Assembly: GCF_000214355.1 (NCBI RefSeq)
Contig: NC_015577.1
Location: 1,287,121 to 1,351,120, forward strand
Direction of reading: 5' to 3'
DNA: 64,000 nt
Source: Leadbettera azotonutricia ZAS-9
Lineage (GTDB): Bacteria; Spirochaetota; Spirochaetia; Treponematales; Breznakiellaceae
Part shown: piece after piece, positions 17,481-26,800 of the stretch
Layout: every line of letters starts with the position of its first letter
Numbering within the stretch: the stretch's first letter is position 1
Notes under the pieces: model-generated
The model's input: only the letters and a program-made list of their open reading frames with translations
Database searches by the model: none
What the model was told of the DNA's origin: nothing
Position numbers and translations under genes: made by a program

Positions 17481-19685
17481 ATGAAGCTGGTTTTAATAAT
17501 GTTTCTTTCGATTGCATTTTTTATTTCCTGCGGTTCAGCCTCTAATTATGTAGCGCATCCTGAAACCCCTCCTGAGGAGGAATCCGTTGTTGTTTCCGGG
17601 ATACTCATTGTCAATCCTCAGCCAGTAAAAGATCTTTATCCGGCTGCGGATTCCGACGCAGTAATGCGGAACAATACGTTAAGTTATAAGTGTTATTATT
17701 TCTCCATGAACGATTTTGATTATGAATATCCGGGAAATAACCGCATTAATTACCAGCTAATAACAGACAGTGATATTGCGGGGCATGCGAGACTGGAAGC
17801 CTATCCGGGCAAATATTTGATTTATATAGAAGCTTATAACCGTATTGAACAGAATCCGGTGGCCTGGGGATTAGCCCTTACGGAAGCGATTACAGGTGAG
17901 GTTGCTGTAGTTACTGTCGAAATGTTGAACGCCGCTGCGCTGACACCGGAGGAAGATGTTTTAGCCGAATATGTGTACGATCCGTCGCTCTTTGTCGGCA
18001 AGGGCTTGTCCGGCGCCGTTTTAAGTTTTCTTTATTATGGTGACGCCTGGACTATGGGCTGGGGGCCGATGGTCTCGGGGGTAGACCTTCTGGCGGCCGA
18101 AGAAGATGGAAATACGGGGAAGGTTTCCCTGGAGCCCGGTATTTATATGATAAGCTATGTTCTGTCCCAGTCTGTAAGCAGTTACTATGAAGGCCGCTTG
18201 AACAATATTATTTATGTCTACCCGGAACAGAAAATCGAGTCCGTTATTAATACCGAAAATATCTACAGTCTGGTTTATGATGATTTAAAACTGATATGGG
18301 GAAATCTTGATATTATCATCCCCAATTTCGGCTATACCATAAATGAAGCCTATGTAAGCGCAGATCCGGAAACTGTTAACGCAAGTGTAGTTATTAAAAA
18401 CCCGCCGACAAAAAATTTTCCCTGGCAGATGCTGGTTCCTGTTGACACAGAAATCATAGATTTTTCCATATATTTGTCGCTGTTTGACAGCAAGGGAACG
18501 GAAAAATTATTAAGTAAAAACTATCCCGCTCTGGACGTAAACACCCCTCCTAATATGGACATTCGGGTTATAACCGGATTTCTCACTGTGATACCGCCTT
18601 CTTACGGGTATGCATTAAGTAATATCTATATAAATACCGATCCGGAAGGCATGAACAGTACAGCAGAAGTTATAAACCCCGCCCGGGGCTTAAATGTGTG
18701 GGAAGCAGTTGTTCCGGCGGATGCCCAAACAATTGATTTGACCGTTACGGCGATTTTAAAGGACAGCGCCGAAGTTGAAAAATGGCTTGTTAAACCCTAT
18801 CCCCAGTTGTCCCTTAACAGCCCGTTAAGCCTGAGTATAAAAATAATAAGCGGTACGCTGGATCTTTCCGTACCCGCCGGATATGCCGTTACCGAAGTGT
18901 TCGTTGGTGCTGATCCGGAGGGTTCCAATTCCGCCACTCAGGTGATGGAGCCAAAACTGGGACGGAATGAATGGGAAATGGTAGTTCCCGCGGATTTTAC
19001 GCGGGGGGATTTCACGTTATCTCTTGTCCTTACAGATCTCGATGGTGTGGAAAAATGGGTCAATAGATCCTGGGAGAATATTAATGCTCTGTATTCCGTT
19101 CCCCTGGATATAAAAGTGATAAGCGGTATGTTGGATTTCGCGGTTACTTCGTCCGGGGGTTATACGGTTGACTATGTCGTGATAGGCGCCGATCCTGACG
19201 GGATCAATGTGTCAACAGGGTTTGAAAGTCCTTCCCCGGGGAAATACCGGTGGGAGCTGACACTGCCTATGAATATGAACGAAACGGATATTTCTGTCTT
19301 TGTCCAGGTACACAACCGATCCGGTGAAGAAACATGGCTCAGCAGAAGTTTTGGCAAACCGGACATCAGCAAGCCATTTGATCTGCAGGTTTCCGTCATT
19401 ATGGTTTCAGGTTACGACGATCTCAAAGGACGCGTCGTTGTATGGGGCGATTCGGGCCTGGCAACCGGTATTGCCGGCGAAACATTTTCAGGACAGATTG
19501 TGAGCAATCCCTCGTCTTCTTTTATTTTTAAGCCGGGCAGCCTCAAACTTGTAAAATCCTCCGATGGTTCTACCATAGTTGTAATTCCTGACGCTGACAT
19601 AGGCGAGAATGGGGAATTTAAGTTTGTGCTGCCTAACAGCGATACAAAGGTGGTCTGTGAATTTATTGACGAAAAAACCCGGTGA
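17481..19685 (+). CDS. Lipoprotein with four tandem repeats of about 93 residues
   Basis: Lipoprotein signal (LSIAFFISC). Residues about 30-265 form an N-terminal module with GIYMISYVLSQ and IIYVYPEQ, resembling the IYPGM module of the downstream surface lipoproteins. Four tandem beta-rich repeats follow (from about 268 to 650), each with a core of the type V-x-x-DPE/DG-x-N: VSADPETVN, INTDPEGMN, VGADPEGSN, IGADPDGIN, spaced 270-285 bases apart, each ending with a W-x-x-x-(V/L)P strand. No known domain name could be assigned. It is the last gene of the operon-like run and converges on the FAD oxidoreductase with a 15-base gap. Confidence 0.75.
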   Translation: MKLVLIMFLSIAFFISCGSASNYVAHPETPPEEESVVVSGILIVNPQPVKDLYPAADSDAVMRNNTLSYKCYYFSMNDFDYEYPGNNRINYQLITDSDIAGHARLEAYPGKYLIYIEAYNRIEQNPVAWGLALTEAITGEVAVVTVEMLNAAALTPEEDVLAEYVYDPSLFVGKGLSGAVLSFLYYGDAWTMGWGPMVSGVDLLAAEEDGNTGKVSLEPGIYMISYVLSQSVSSYYEGRLNNIIYVYPEQKIESVINTENIYSLVYDDLKLIWGNLDIIIPNFGYTINEAYVSADPETVNASVVIKNPPTKNFPWQMLVPVDTEIIDFSIYLSLFDSKGTEKLLSKNYPALDVNTPPNMDIRVITGFLTVIPPSYGYALSNIYINTDPEGMNSTAEVINPARGLNVWEAVVPADAQTIDLTVTAILKDSAEVEKWLVKPYPQLSLNSPLSLSIKIISGTLDLSVPAGYAVTEVFVGADPEGSNSATQVMEPKLGRNEWEMVVPADFTRGDFTLSLVLTDLDGVEKWVNRSWENINALYSVPLDIKVISGMLDFAVTSSGGYTVDYVVIGADPDGINVSTGFESPSPGKYRWELTLPMNMNETDISVFVQVHNRSGEETWLSRSFGKPDISKPFDLQVSVIMVSGYDDLKGRVVVWGDSGLATGIAGETFSGQIVSNPSSSFIFKPGSLKLVKSSDGSTIVVIPDADIGENGEFKFVLPNSDTKVVCEFIDEKTR

Positions 19686-19700
19686 CTGCAGGTCGGCGGA

Positions 19701-20822
19701 TCATTCCTGTAAAACTTCGTCCAGATCGTATACCGTGTTTATCTTGCCCGATAGTACGCTGACAAAGTCCGGGTTTTGCGAATGGCGCCGTATCACCGTT
19801 GGGCGCGAATCGTCCAACTCCGAGGCTTTCAGAATCGGCTTCATCGAGAAAAGCGAAGAGCGGTAAGCAAAGTCGTATTCGGGTTTCAGGTACTTACGGG
19901 AAAGGCTGTTCATATACGGCCACGCGCTTTCCGGTTTTGCCGGACAAGAATCGCAGTTGCCGAATTGGGCGGAACTGCAGTGGCCGCCGCTCGTCTCCTG
20001 GCACGGGAACGTAGGCAGCGCATCGTAGCTTGTTTTGTGCGGCGTGAACGTAACAGAGGTGAGTGAATGGAAACCGGTTTTGCCGAAAGGCATTATCGAG
20101 AAAAAGGGGCCGTCCATGACCGTGATGCCTACGTCATTAAGATGCGCCTTTGCATCGCACAGGATAATTTCGCAAAGCTCGTATTTTATTGCAAAAGGTT
20201 CATACCCGGCCAGGGCGAGGATCTGGTTAACCGACGCGTAGGTCGCATTAAGAACGAAAGACGCCGTAAAAGTCTGCCCCGGAGCCGCTATAACATAGCC
20301 CTCATCGCCTTTTTCGATGCTTTGAAGCCTAGCGTTGTAAAAAAACTCAATTTTTGGGTATTTTTTAAGTTCTTCCAGAAAAAAATCCCGCAGAATACGC
20401 GCGTCGTAGGTGTATTCTTCGGTTAGAAAGGCGCCGTCGCACATTTTCGGATTAAAATAGCGGGAAACGGGTAGTTCTTCGCAGCGTATACCCGCAGATT
20501 TGCAGAATACCGTGAACTGCTCCGCGCTGGACCAGGAAAAATTTTCCGACATGGCGTAAACCTGATCGAATTTTGTGTGTATCGAAAAACCGAATTCTTC
20601 AAAAAAACGGTTGAAATAATGGGCTGATTTAATCGCCGTGGAGTACGACCGGGGATAGTGGTAGCCCATGTGAACCCGGGCCTGGTTTATATAGGTGGCC
20701 CTGGTAAAAGGGGCGTCTTCATATTCCAGAACCACCGCGCTTTCGCCTTTTTTTGCACAGAAAAGAGCAGCGTAGAGGCCGTACAAACCGGCTCCCAGAA
20801 TTATTCTGTCGTATTTTCTCAC
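19701..20822 (-). CDS. FAD-dependent oxidoreductase (DAO family)
   Basis: Flavoprotein of the glycine/D-amino-acid oxidase-like group. The dinucleotide-binding motif IILGAGLYGLYAAL starts at residue 7 (G10-A-G12-L-Y-G15) and is followed by VVLEYE at the end of the second strand. The segment NQARVHMGYHYPRS is typical of a subgroup often found in surface-polysaccharide clusters; substrate unknown. The GTG start at 20822 is forced because the Rossmann motif begins at once. No ribosome-binding site is visible, and a promoter in the right place would start the transcript on the GTG itself. Confidence 0.82.
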   Translation of the reverse strand: MRKYDRIILGAGLYGLYAALFCAKKGESAVVLEYEDAPFTRATYINQARVHMGYHYPRSYSTAIKSAHYFNRFFEEFGFSIHTKFDQVYAMSENFSWSSAEQFTVFCKSAGIRCEELPVSRYFNPKMCDGAFLTEEYTYDARILRDFFLEELKKYPKIEFFYNARLQSIEKGDEGYVIAAPGQTFTASFVLNATYASVNQILALAGYEPFAIKYELCEIILCDAKAHLNDVGITVMDGPFFSIMPFGKTGFHSLTSVTFTPHKTSYDALPTFPCQETSGGHCSSAQFGNCDSCPAKPESAWPYMNSLSRKYLKPEYDFAYRSSLFSMKPILKASELDDSRPTVIRRHSQNPDFVSVLSGKINTVYDLDEVLQE

Positions 20823-20827
20823 AATTT

Positions 20828-20856
20828 TTTATATAATTTTATACCTTTTATGTCAA
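20828..20856 (-). promoter_or_regulatory. Sigma70-type promoter of the FAD oxidoreductase
   Basis: On the minus strand, TTGACA (20856-20851) is separated by exactly 17 bases from TATAAA (20833-20828). Transcription would begin about 7 bases downstream, at or next to the GTG start codon at 20822, which suggests a leaderless mRNA. Confidence 0.65.
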
Positions 20857-20863
20857 GTTTAGA

Positions 20864-20875
20864 AGATGTACATCT
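20864..20875. promoter_or_regulatory. 12-bp perfect palindrome between divergent genes
   Basis: AGATGTACATCT reads the same on both strands. It lies just upstream of the minus-strand -35 box and about 90 bases upstream of the next + strand gene, so it could bind a dimeric regulator controlling either. No factor can be named. Confidence 0.35.
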
Positions 20876-20933
20876 GCATGAATAGTTATTTTTATTATTT
20901 CTATCACTTTTTATAGAAATCTTCATAATGATG

Positions 20934-20942
20934 TGATATATT
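20934..20942 (+). promoter_or_regulatory. Possible extended -10 promoter of the InlB-repeat lipoprotein
   Basis: TGATATATT fits an extended -10 element (TGn plus TATATT). A good -35 box is not visible at 16-18 bases upstream. The ribosome site GGGAG at 20952 is close behind, so the leader would be only about 15 bases. Confidence 0.35.
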
Positions 20943-20962
20943 GTTTATCATTGGGAGTAACC

Positions 20963-23842
20963 ATGAAGAACCGAATTGCGCATATAGGAATTTCTATTGT
21001 TTTGACAGTCTCTTTTGCTGTCTTAGGATGTCAAAGCCCCACTGATAGTGGTGGTGGGAAAATATCCACTACCTATAGCGTTAATATAGAAAACCTTTCC
21101 CATGGTTCTATCATTGCAAATCCTTCCAAAGCGGAAGCGGGGGAAAAAGTATACCTGATTATTAATCCAGATCCAGAGCATCGCCTGACAGCGGGTTCGC
21201 TGGTTGTAATAGATTCAGACAATAATGAGATCAGCTTAACCCCGGAAGGCAGCAGTTACTATTTCAATATGCCTAAATCGTATGTTACCGTAAACGCACT
21301 GTTTGAAGTTATTCAGACGCAAACATACAATATCGAAGTTGCGTCCCTTGCCAACGGCTCTATTTTCTCCAATCCTACAAGTTCCCTTGCAGAAAATACG
21401 GTATCGTTGTATGTAATTCCACAGCTCAATTATAAACTAAAGCCCGGTTCTCTTACAGTTATTTCCGGTGCTGTTTCTATTGATACAAACGAGGATAATG
21501 GTGTTTATACCTTCACTATGCCTTCTTCCAATGTGGCTGTGAGCGCTGAATTTGAATCCGCCATTGTTTATGTGGAAAGGCATACAATCAAATATGGTCA
21601 ATTTAACGGCGGTTCTGTCAGATCCCTTTCCAATGAAGCTGCGGCAGGAGATACTGTATACTTGATAATAAATGCAGAAACTAATTACCGTCTGACAATA
21701 AATTCACTAACAGTAACTGGAAGCAGTGGGAATGTTTCTGTGAATGAGACTAATGGTTTGTACTCTTTTAGTATGCCTGACTCGGATGTAACGGTAAACG
21801 CCAATTTTGAATATTTTCAGGTCCAAACCTATAATGTGAATATTAGTGGAACTCTTACCCATGGACATATTGTTTCAAATCCTTCGACTGCTGCTGAAGG
21901 CAGTGTTGTGTATTTGTTTGTAGAACCCAATACTGGTTATCAGCTTAGCACGGGATCATTGACAGTAAGCGGCGTTACCCATATAGAAGGGAGCGGTAAT
22001 ATCTATTTCTTTACCATGCCGGCTTCCAATGTAACAGCTCAAGCTCAGTTTGAATTAATCTCGGTAGAGACAGTTTATACAGCAGCAATCGCTGACGATC
22101 TTGTTCATGGTACAATTAAGGCCCTGCCTGGTTCAGCTGTAGAGGGAGAAACGGTATACATCTTTATAAATCCTGAAACAGGCTATCAGTTAATAATAGA
22201 TTCACTGACAGTGACCGGAAGCGGCGGAAATGCCCTTGTGGATGTGTCTAATGGTTTGTATTCCTTTACCATGCCCGGTTCAGAAGTAACCATAAGCGCT
22301 CACTTTGAAACAGCTGTAGAAACCATCTATGCAGTGAATATTGGAATCCTTTCGGGCGGCAAGGTTACTGCCACTCCCTCAGTAGCAGCTGGGGGTAGTA
22401 TGGTCTACCTGATGGTGGAACCTGACGCTGGTAAACAATTGCAGGCTGATTCTTTGAAAGTATCCGGGACGCCGCCGCTCAGTGTCAGCGGGGGTGTTTA
22501 TTCCTTTATTATGCCTGCCTCGGATGTGACGGTGAACGCATCCTTTGAACCCATTCCAAATTATTCTATAACATCCGGGGCACTTTCGAATGGCGCTATT
22601 ACTGTGAATCCGGCTTCTGCAGCCGAAAATAGTACTGTGTATCTTTTTGTAACTCCGGACAGTGGTTACAGGCTGAAAGCGGATACCCTGAAAGGAACTC
22701 CTGCCACCGGTCCTGTTATTACCCCAACCTTTAATAATGGCGTTTATTCTTTTACAATGCCTGCTTCCAATGTAGCCATAGCAGCTCAGTTTGAGCTAAT
22801 CCCGATAATTTATTATACGGTAAATCTTGGCAGTATTGCCAATGGCGCCATTACTGCAAATCCTGAATCTGCCAGAGCCAATAGTACTGTATACCTGTTC
22901 GTTAACCCGACGAATGGGTATCAGTTAAAGGCCAATTCCCTGGCTGTCAGCGGAGTAGCACAAATAAACGGCAGCGGCGGTGTATATAGCTTTACCATGC
23001 CGACTTCTAATGTCACAGTGAGCGCCCAGTTTGAAAAGTGTCCCTATGCAGTCACTGTTATGTCTGCTAATACTGCGTATATCACTACAGATAAGAGTAT
23101 TGCTTTAATGGGAGATACAGTAACTTTAACCGTGGTACCGCCTGTTCATAAAAAACTGATTGATAATTCGCTTATTGTTTCAGACAGCAGCGGTTACATC
23201 ACCCCTGTAAAGGTTAATGACAGTAAATATACCTTTACCATGCCAGGCTCAGATGTAATGGTAAATAGCTTTTTTGAACCTGTTTATTACATCATTGCCA
23301 AGGGCGCAACAGACCATGGCAATATAATTCTCAGTCGACTCAGCGCTGCTTTTAACGATACAGTTACTGGTTCAGTGTCTCCTGATGCAGGGTATCACTT
23401 TGAATCCATAAGCGTTACGGCAGGATCTGAAACTGTCACTGTCGAGAGAAACGGCAGCGATTTTAGCTTTATCATGCCGGGATCTGCTGTAACGGTAAGC
23501 GCCGTGTTCTCAAATGAAACTGTTTCCGGTGGAACTGCTACAGTAACCATAACCGGTCCCCGGGATGAGAATATACAATTAGAAGGAATATCAGGTAGTC
23601 TTATCCTGTCCAAGACCGGTTCTTCGGGTAAACCAAGTTCAGTAACAGTGACCGTGGCGGATTCTTCCTATACCGGGATACAGTGGTTTGTCAACAATAA
23701 TGAGATGGAGACTTTGCCAGGTTCGGATAGTCTGCTTCTAAAGGCTGCTGATTACCCGCTTACAGGCTGTTCGCTTACCGTTATGGTATATAAAGGGGAA
23801 GTCCCTTATACCAAAATATTGAACTTTGAAGTAAGGGAATAA
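20963..23842 (+). CDS. Surface lipoprotein with ten divergent InlB B-type repeats
   Basis: The ATG at 20963 is preferred over the in-frame ATG at 20933 because GGGAG precedes it and a lipoprotein signal follows directly (SFAVLGC). The body holds ten repeats of about 75-85 residues; each has a NGxIxANPxxA...VYLxVxPxxGYxL hairpin and closes with a strand of the type YSFTMPxSxVTVxAxFE, for example YTFTMPSSNVAVSAEFE and YSFTMPASNVAIAAQFE. This pattern matches the divergent InlB B-repeat domain, found in bacterial adhesins. A final domain of about 100 residues (from ETVSGG onward) resembles the C-terminal part of the 33168 lipoprotein (both carry a V-x-W substrate-like strand). Probably a surface-exposed stalk or adhesin. 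Confidence 0.85.
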   Translation: MKNRIAHIGISIVLTVSFAVLGCQSPTDSGGGKISTTYSVNIENLSHGSIIANPSKAEAGEKVYLIINPDPEHRLTAGSLVVIDSDNNEISLTPEGSSYYFNMPKSYVTVNALFEVIQTQTYNIEVASLANGSIFSNPTSSLAENTVSLYVIPQLNYKLKPGSLTVISGAVSIDTNEDNGVYTFTMPSSNVAVSAEFESAIVYVERHTIKYGQFNGGSVRSLSNEAAAGDTVYLIINAETNYRLTINSLTVTGSSGNVSVNETNGLYSFSMPDSDVTVNANFEYFQVQTYNVNISGTLTHGHIVSNPSTAAEGSVVYLFVEPNTGYQLSTGSLTVSGVTHIEGSGNIYFFTMPASNVTAQAQFELISVETVYTAAIADDLVHGTIKALPGSAVEGETVYIFINPETGYQLIIDSLTVTGSGGNALVDVSNGLYSFTMPGSEVTISAHFETAVETIYAVNIGILSGGKVTATPSVAAGGSMVYLMVEPDAGKQLQADSLKVSGTPPLSVSGGVYSFIMPASDVTVNASFEPIPNYSITSGALSNGAITVNPASAAENSTVYLFVTPDSGYRLKADTLKGTPATGPVITPTFNNGVYSFTMPASNVAIAAQFELIPIIYYTVNLGSIANGAITANPESARANSTVYLFVNPTNGYQLKANSLAVSGVAQINGSGGVYSFTMPTSNVTVSAQFEKCPYAVTVMSANTAYITTDKSIALMGDTVTLTVVPPVHKKLIDNSLIVSDSSGYITPVKVNDSKYTFTMPGSDVMVNSFFEPVYYIIAKGATDHGNIILSRLSAAFNDTVTGSVSPDAGYHFESISVTAGSETVTVERNGSDFSFIMPGSAVTVSAVFSNETVSGGTATVTITGPRDENIQLEGISGSLILSKTGSSGKPSSVTVTVADSSYTGIQWFVNNNEMETLPGSDSLLLKAADYPLTGCSLTVMVYKGEVPYTKILNFEVRE

Positions 23843-23847
23843 GGAAA

Positions 23848-26800
23848 ATGAATAAAAATAAACTTTTTAAGTTCCTTTCCCTGATATTAGGTTTGGCGGT
23901 ACTTGTGTCTTGTTCAAACTTCTTTGAGCCTTCCTCCAGAGACGATGGGGGTACTTATATTACAGTCGATCTGGAGGGGGATATGCGGACTTTGCTGCCC
24001 GCCGCATCGCAGTTCACCAAATATACCCTCAAGGCTGCCAGGGAGACTCAATCTGAAACTATTAATATTACAAGTATGCCCCAGCGGATTACATTGTCCC
24101 CGGGAACCTGGACTATAGACGCCGAAGCATTTGTTACTGTTAATGGTGAACAGGTATCCGCAGCAGCGGGTAGTATAGTAGTGTCAGATCTGGCTGCAGG
24201 TGAAAACAGGGCAGTTTCAATCAGGCTTGCCATGCCGGACACTCAGGGAACCGGTATATTTGACTATACTGTTGCCTTGCCGGCTATTCCCTTCAATTCT
24301 GCTAAAATGATCCTCACTCCGCTTTTTGGCAGTCCCAGAACTGATATTGAATACGATCTGCTCAATCAGCTTTCGGGTAAGAATTTTCTGCCCTCCGGGT
24401 ATTACCTCCTCAGAACCATTATGGAATACAATAGCCTTAAAGCCGGTAAGGTGGAGGTTGTCCATATTTATCCCAATATGGATACCAGAGCTGTATATGA
24501 ATTCTCTTCCGGTGATTTTATTGAACAGAAGGTTTTGATTTGGCAGATGTATGCTTCCAGTGTTGATTCAACAAGCACCAACGGCGCAGTATCCCATAAC
24601 TTTGTGGAATTATACAATCCTACAGATGCAGAAATCAACCTTGCCGGTTATTCCCTGCAGTATGGTTATGTCGGAAAAGACGCTGAGGAAAACCCGGTCT
24701 ATCCTGATAATTACCATGATGATATTGCCTGGGAAAAACTTGATCTGTCGGGAACTATTCCCGCTCATTCATCTTTCCTTGTTTTAGGAAAACTCTGGAA
24801 TGCTGATTCGAGGCTGGATCTGGGTGAGCTTATACCGGATCAGGCATGGGATATAGCCTTTGAAAATAGGAATTTTAAATTCTGCCTTATCAAGAGTACT
24901 GCTGTCTTGATGGTTCAAAATCCTTTTGATATCAATGGCGATGGTTCGGGGGTTCGTGCCGCAGGTTATGTGGATATGTTTGGCGGTATTAACAGCAATA
25001 AACCCAAAGACAGAGATATAATTAACGGCTATGAAGGCCCCAAGAGCTATTGGGATACAAAAAACTGGCCTGAAATTGTATCCAAGCAAAAAGCAGCCCG
25101 CAGAATAAACCTGGTAGATACTAACGATAATACCCTGGACTTTGAGCCTATTGATTACCGTCCTTCAGGTATCACCGATAAACAGCTCCCCCTGTATCAA
25201 CCCAAGAATTCTGATTACGGCCCCTGGGATCCTGTAGCTGTTCCTGAAATTCTTATTCTTCAGGCTTATGGAACTGGTACCGCAAGTGACGGTTCCGTTT
25301 CGCATAACTTTATAGAGCTTTATAATCCCGGCAAAAAGGATATTTCTCTTGCGGGTTATTCAGTCCAATACAGTACGAGTGGAGCTTCATGGAACAAACT
25401 TAACCTGACAGGGATTATTAAAGCAGGGCATTCCTTCCTTATCCTCGGCGCCAAAAATAACACTGCTGCCCGCCTGCAGATCGCGGAAATCACCGCCGAT
25501 ATGATTTGGCCCGGACAGGTTTTTGATAACAAGAAGTTTAAGATAGCTCTTGTGCGGAGTACCGATACCCTGTTGGCGGCAAATCCCTTTAATACGGGAA
25601 GCGGAAACCCTGTCGCCGGTTATGTTGATATGGTTGGTGCGGTAAACAAGGCTAGTGATGGGGATGTTATTGATGCGTTTGAGGGTTCCGGTTCTAACGG
25701 GCCTGAACTAATATCGAAGAATAAATCCGCTCGGCGAAAAACCGTTATTGATACCAATAGCAACGTTGATGATTTTGAAGGAATTGATTACCGTAAAGCC
25801 GGTATTGCTGATGACGCACTGGCAGCATTCTACGGACCAAAGGGTAGTGTTTATGGGGAATGGGACCCCAAATATACGCCCCCTCCCCCGGTTGCTTCCG
25901 AAACCCCGATCGTTATATTGCAGGCCTATGGATCAGGCGGCAAGATCGATGCGGCTGTTTCGCATAGCTTTGTCGAACTTTATAATACTACGGATTCTGC
26001 CATAAATCTTTCAGGGTATACCCTGCAGTATAGTTCAAAAGGAACCAGCTGGGATGTGCTTCCCTTAACAGGAAGTATCCCTGCCAGGACTTCTTTCCTT
26101 ATTCTGGGTAAACAGAGCAATAACACCGGTGAGGTTCTCCCTCGTGTTGTATTGGCTGATGACGACTTTGATACTGCGGATCAGGCATGGGATATAGATT
26201 TAAGCAATGATGCTTTTAAAATCTGTCTTGTTCATGGTACTAACCCTATAACAACGGTAAATCCCTATGTTGCTGTCATAGCAGGGTATGTTGATATGCT
26301 TGGCGCCGGAACTGCTGATGGGTTTGAAGCAGCCCCGGCAGCCGGAATATCCAAACAGAAGACCGCCAGGCGCAAGACCCTGACCGATACCAATAATAAT
26401 GCGGCGGATTTTGAAATAATTGAATATCGGGCACAGGGCGGCTTGAGCGCTGAAGAGTTGCTTTTCTATCAGCCCAAGAACAGATTTTATGGTTCATGGA
26501 CGCCGGTACGTACTGCACAGTCAGCCCAGGGTTTATTGATTCTGCAGGTCTATGGCCCGGGTAATAGTAAGGATTCTGACGGGGTGGTTACCGATGGTGC
26601 GGTTTCCCGTTCCTTTATTGAACTCTACAATAATACTGATACCGCTATAGATCTGGGTACTTATTCTATTCAGTATAGCGAGGGTGGAAACAACTGGGAT
26701 AAACTCAATCTTTCGGGAATTGTTCCGGCTCATACTTCTTACCTGATTCTGGGGGCGGCTCATAACACTGCTCCCAGGCTGACCCTGAATGATAACGAAG

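Noticed and set aside
20933-20962. Upstream ATG of the InlB-repeat lipoprotein
   Set aside because: Using it would bury the signal peptide behind ten residues; the ribosome site fits the ATG at 20963.
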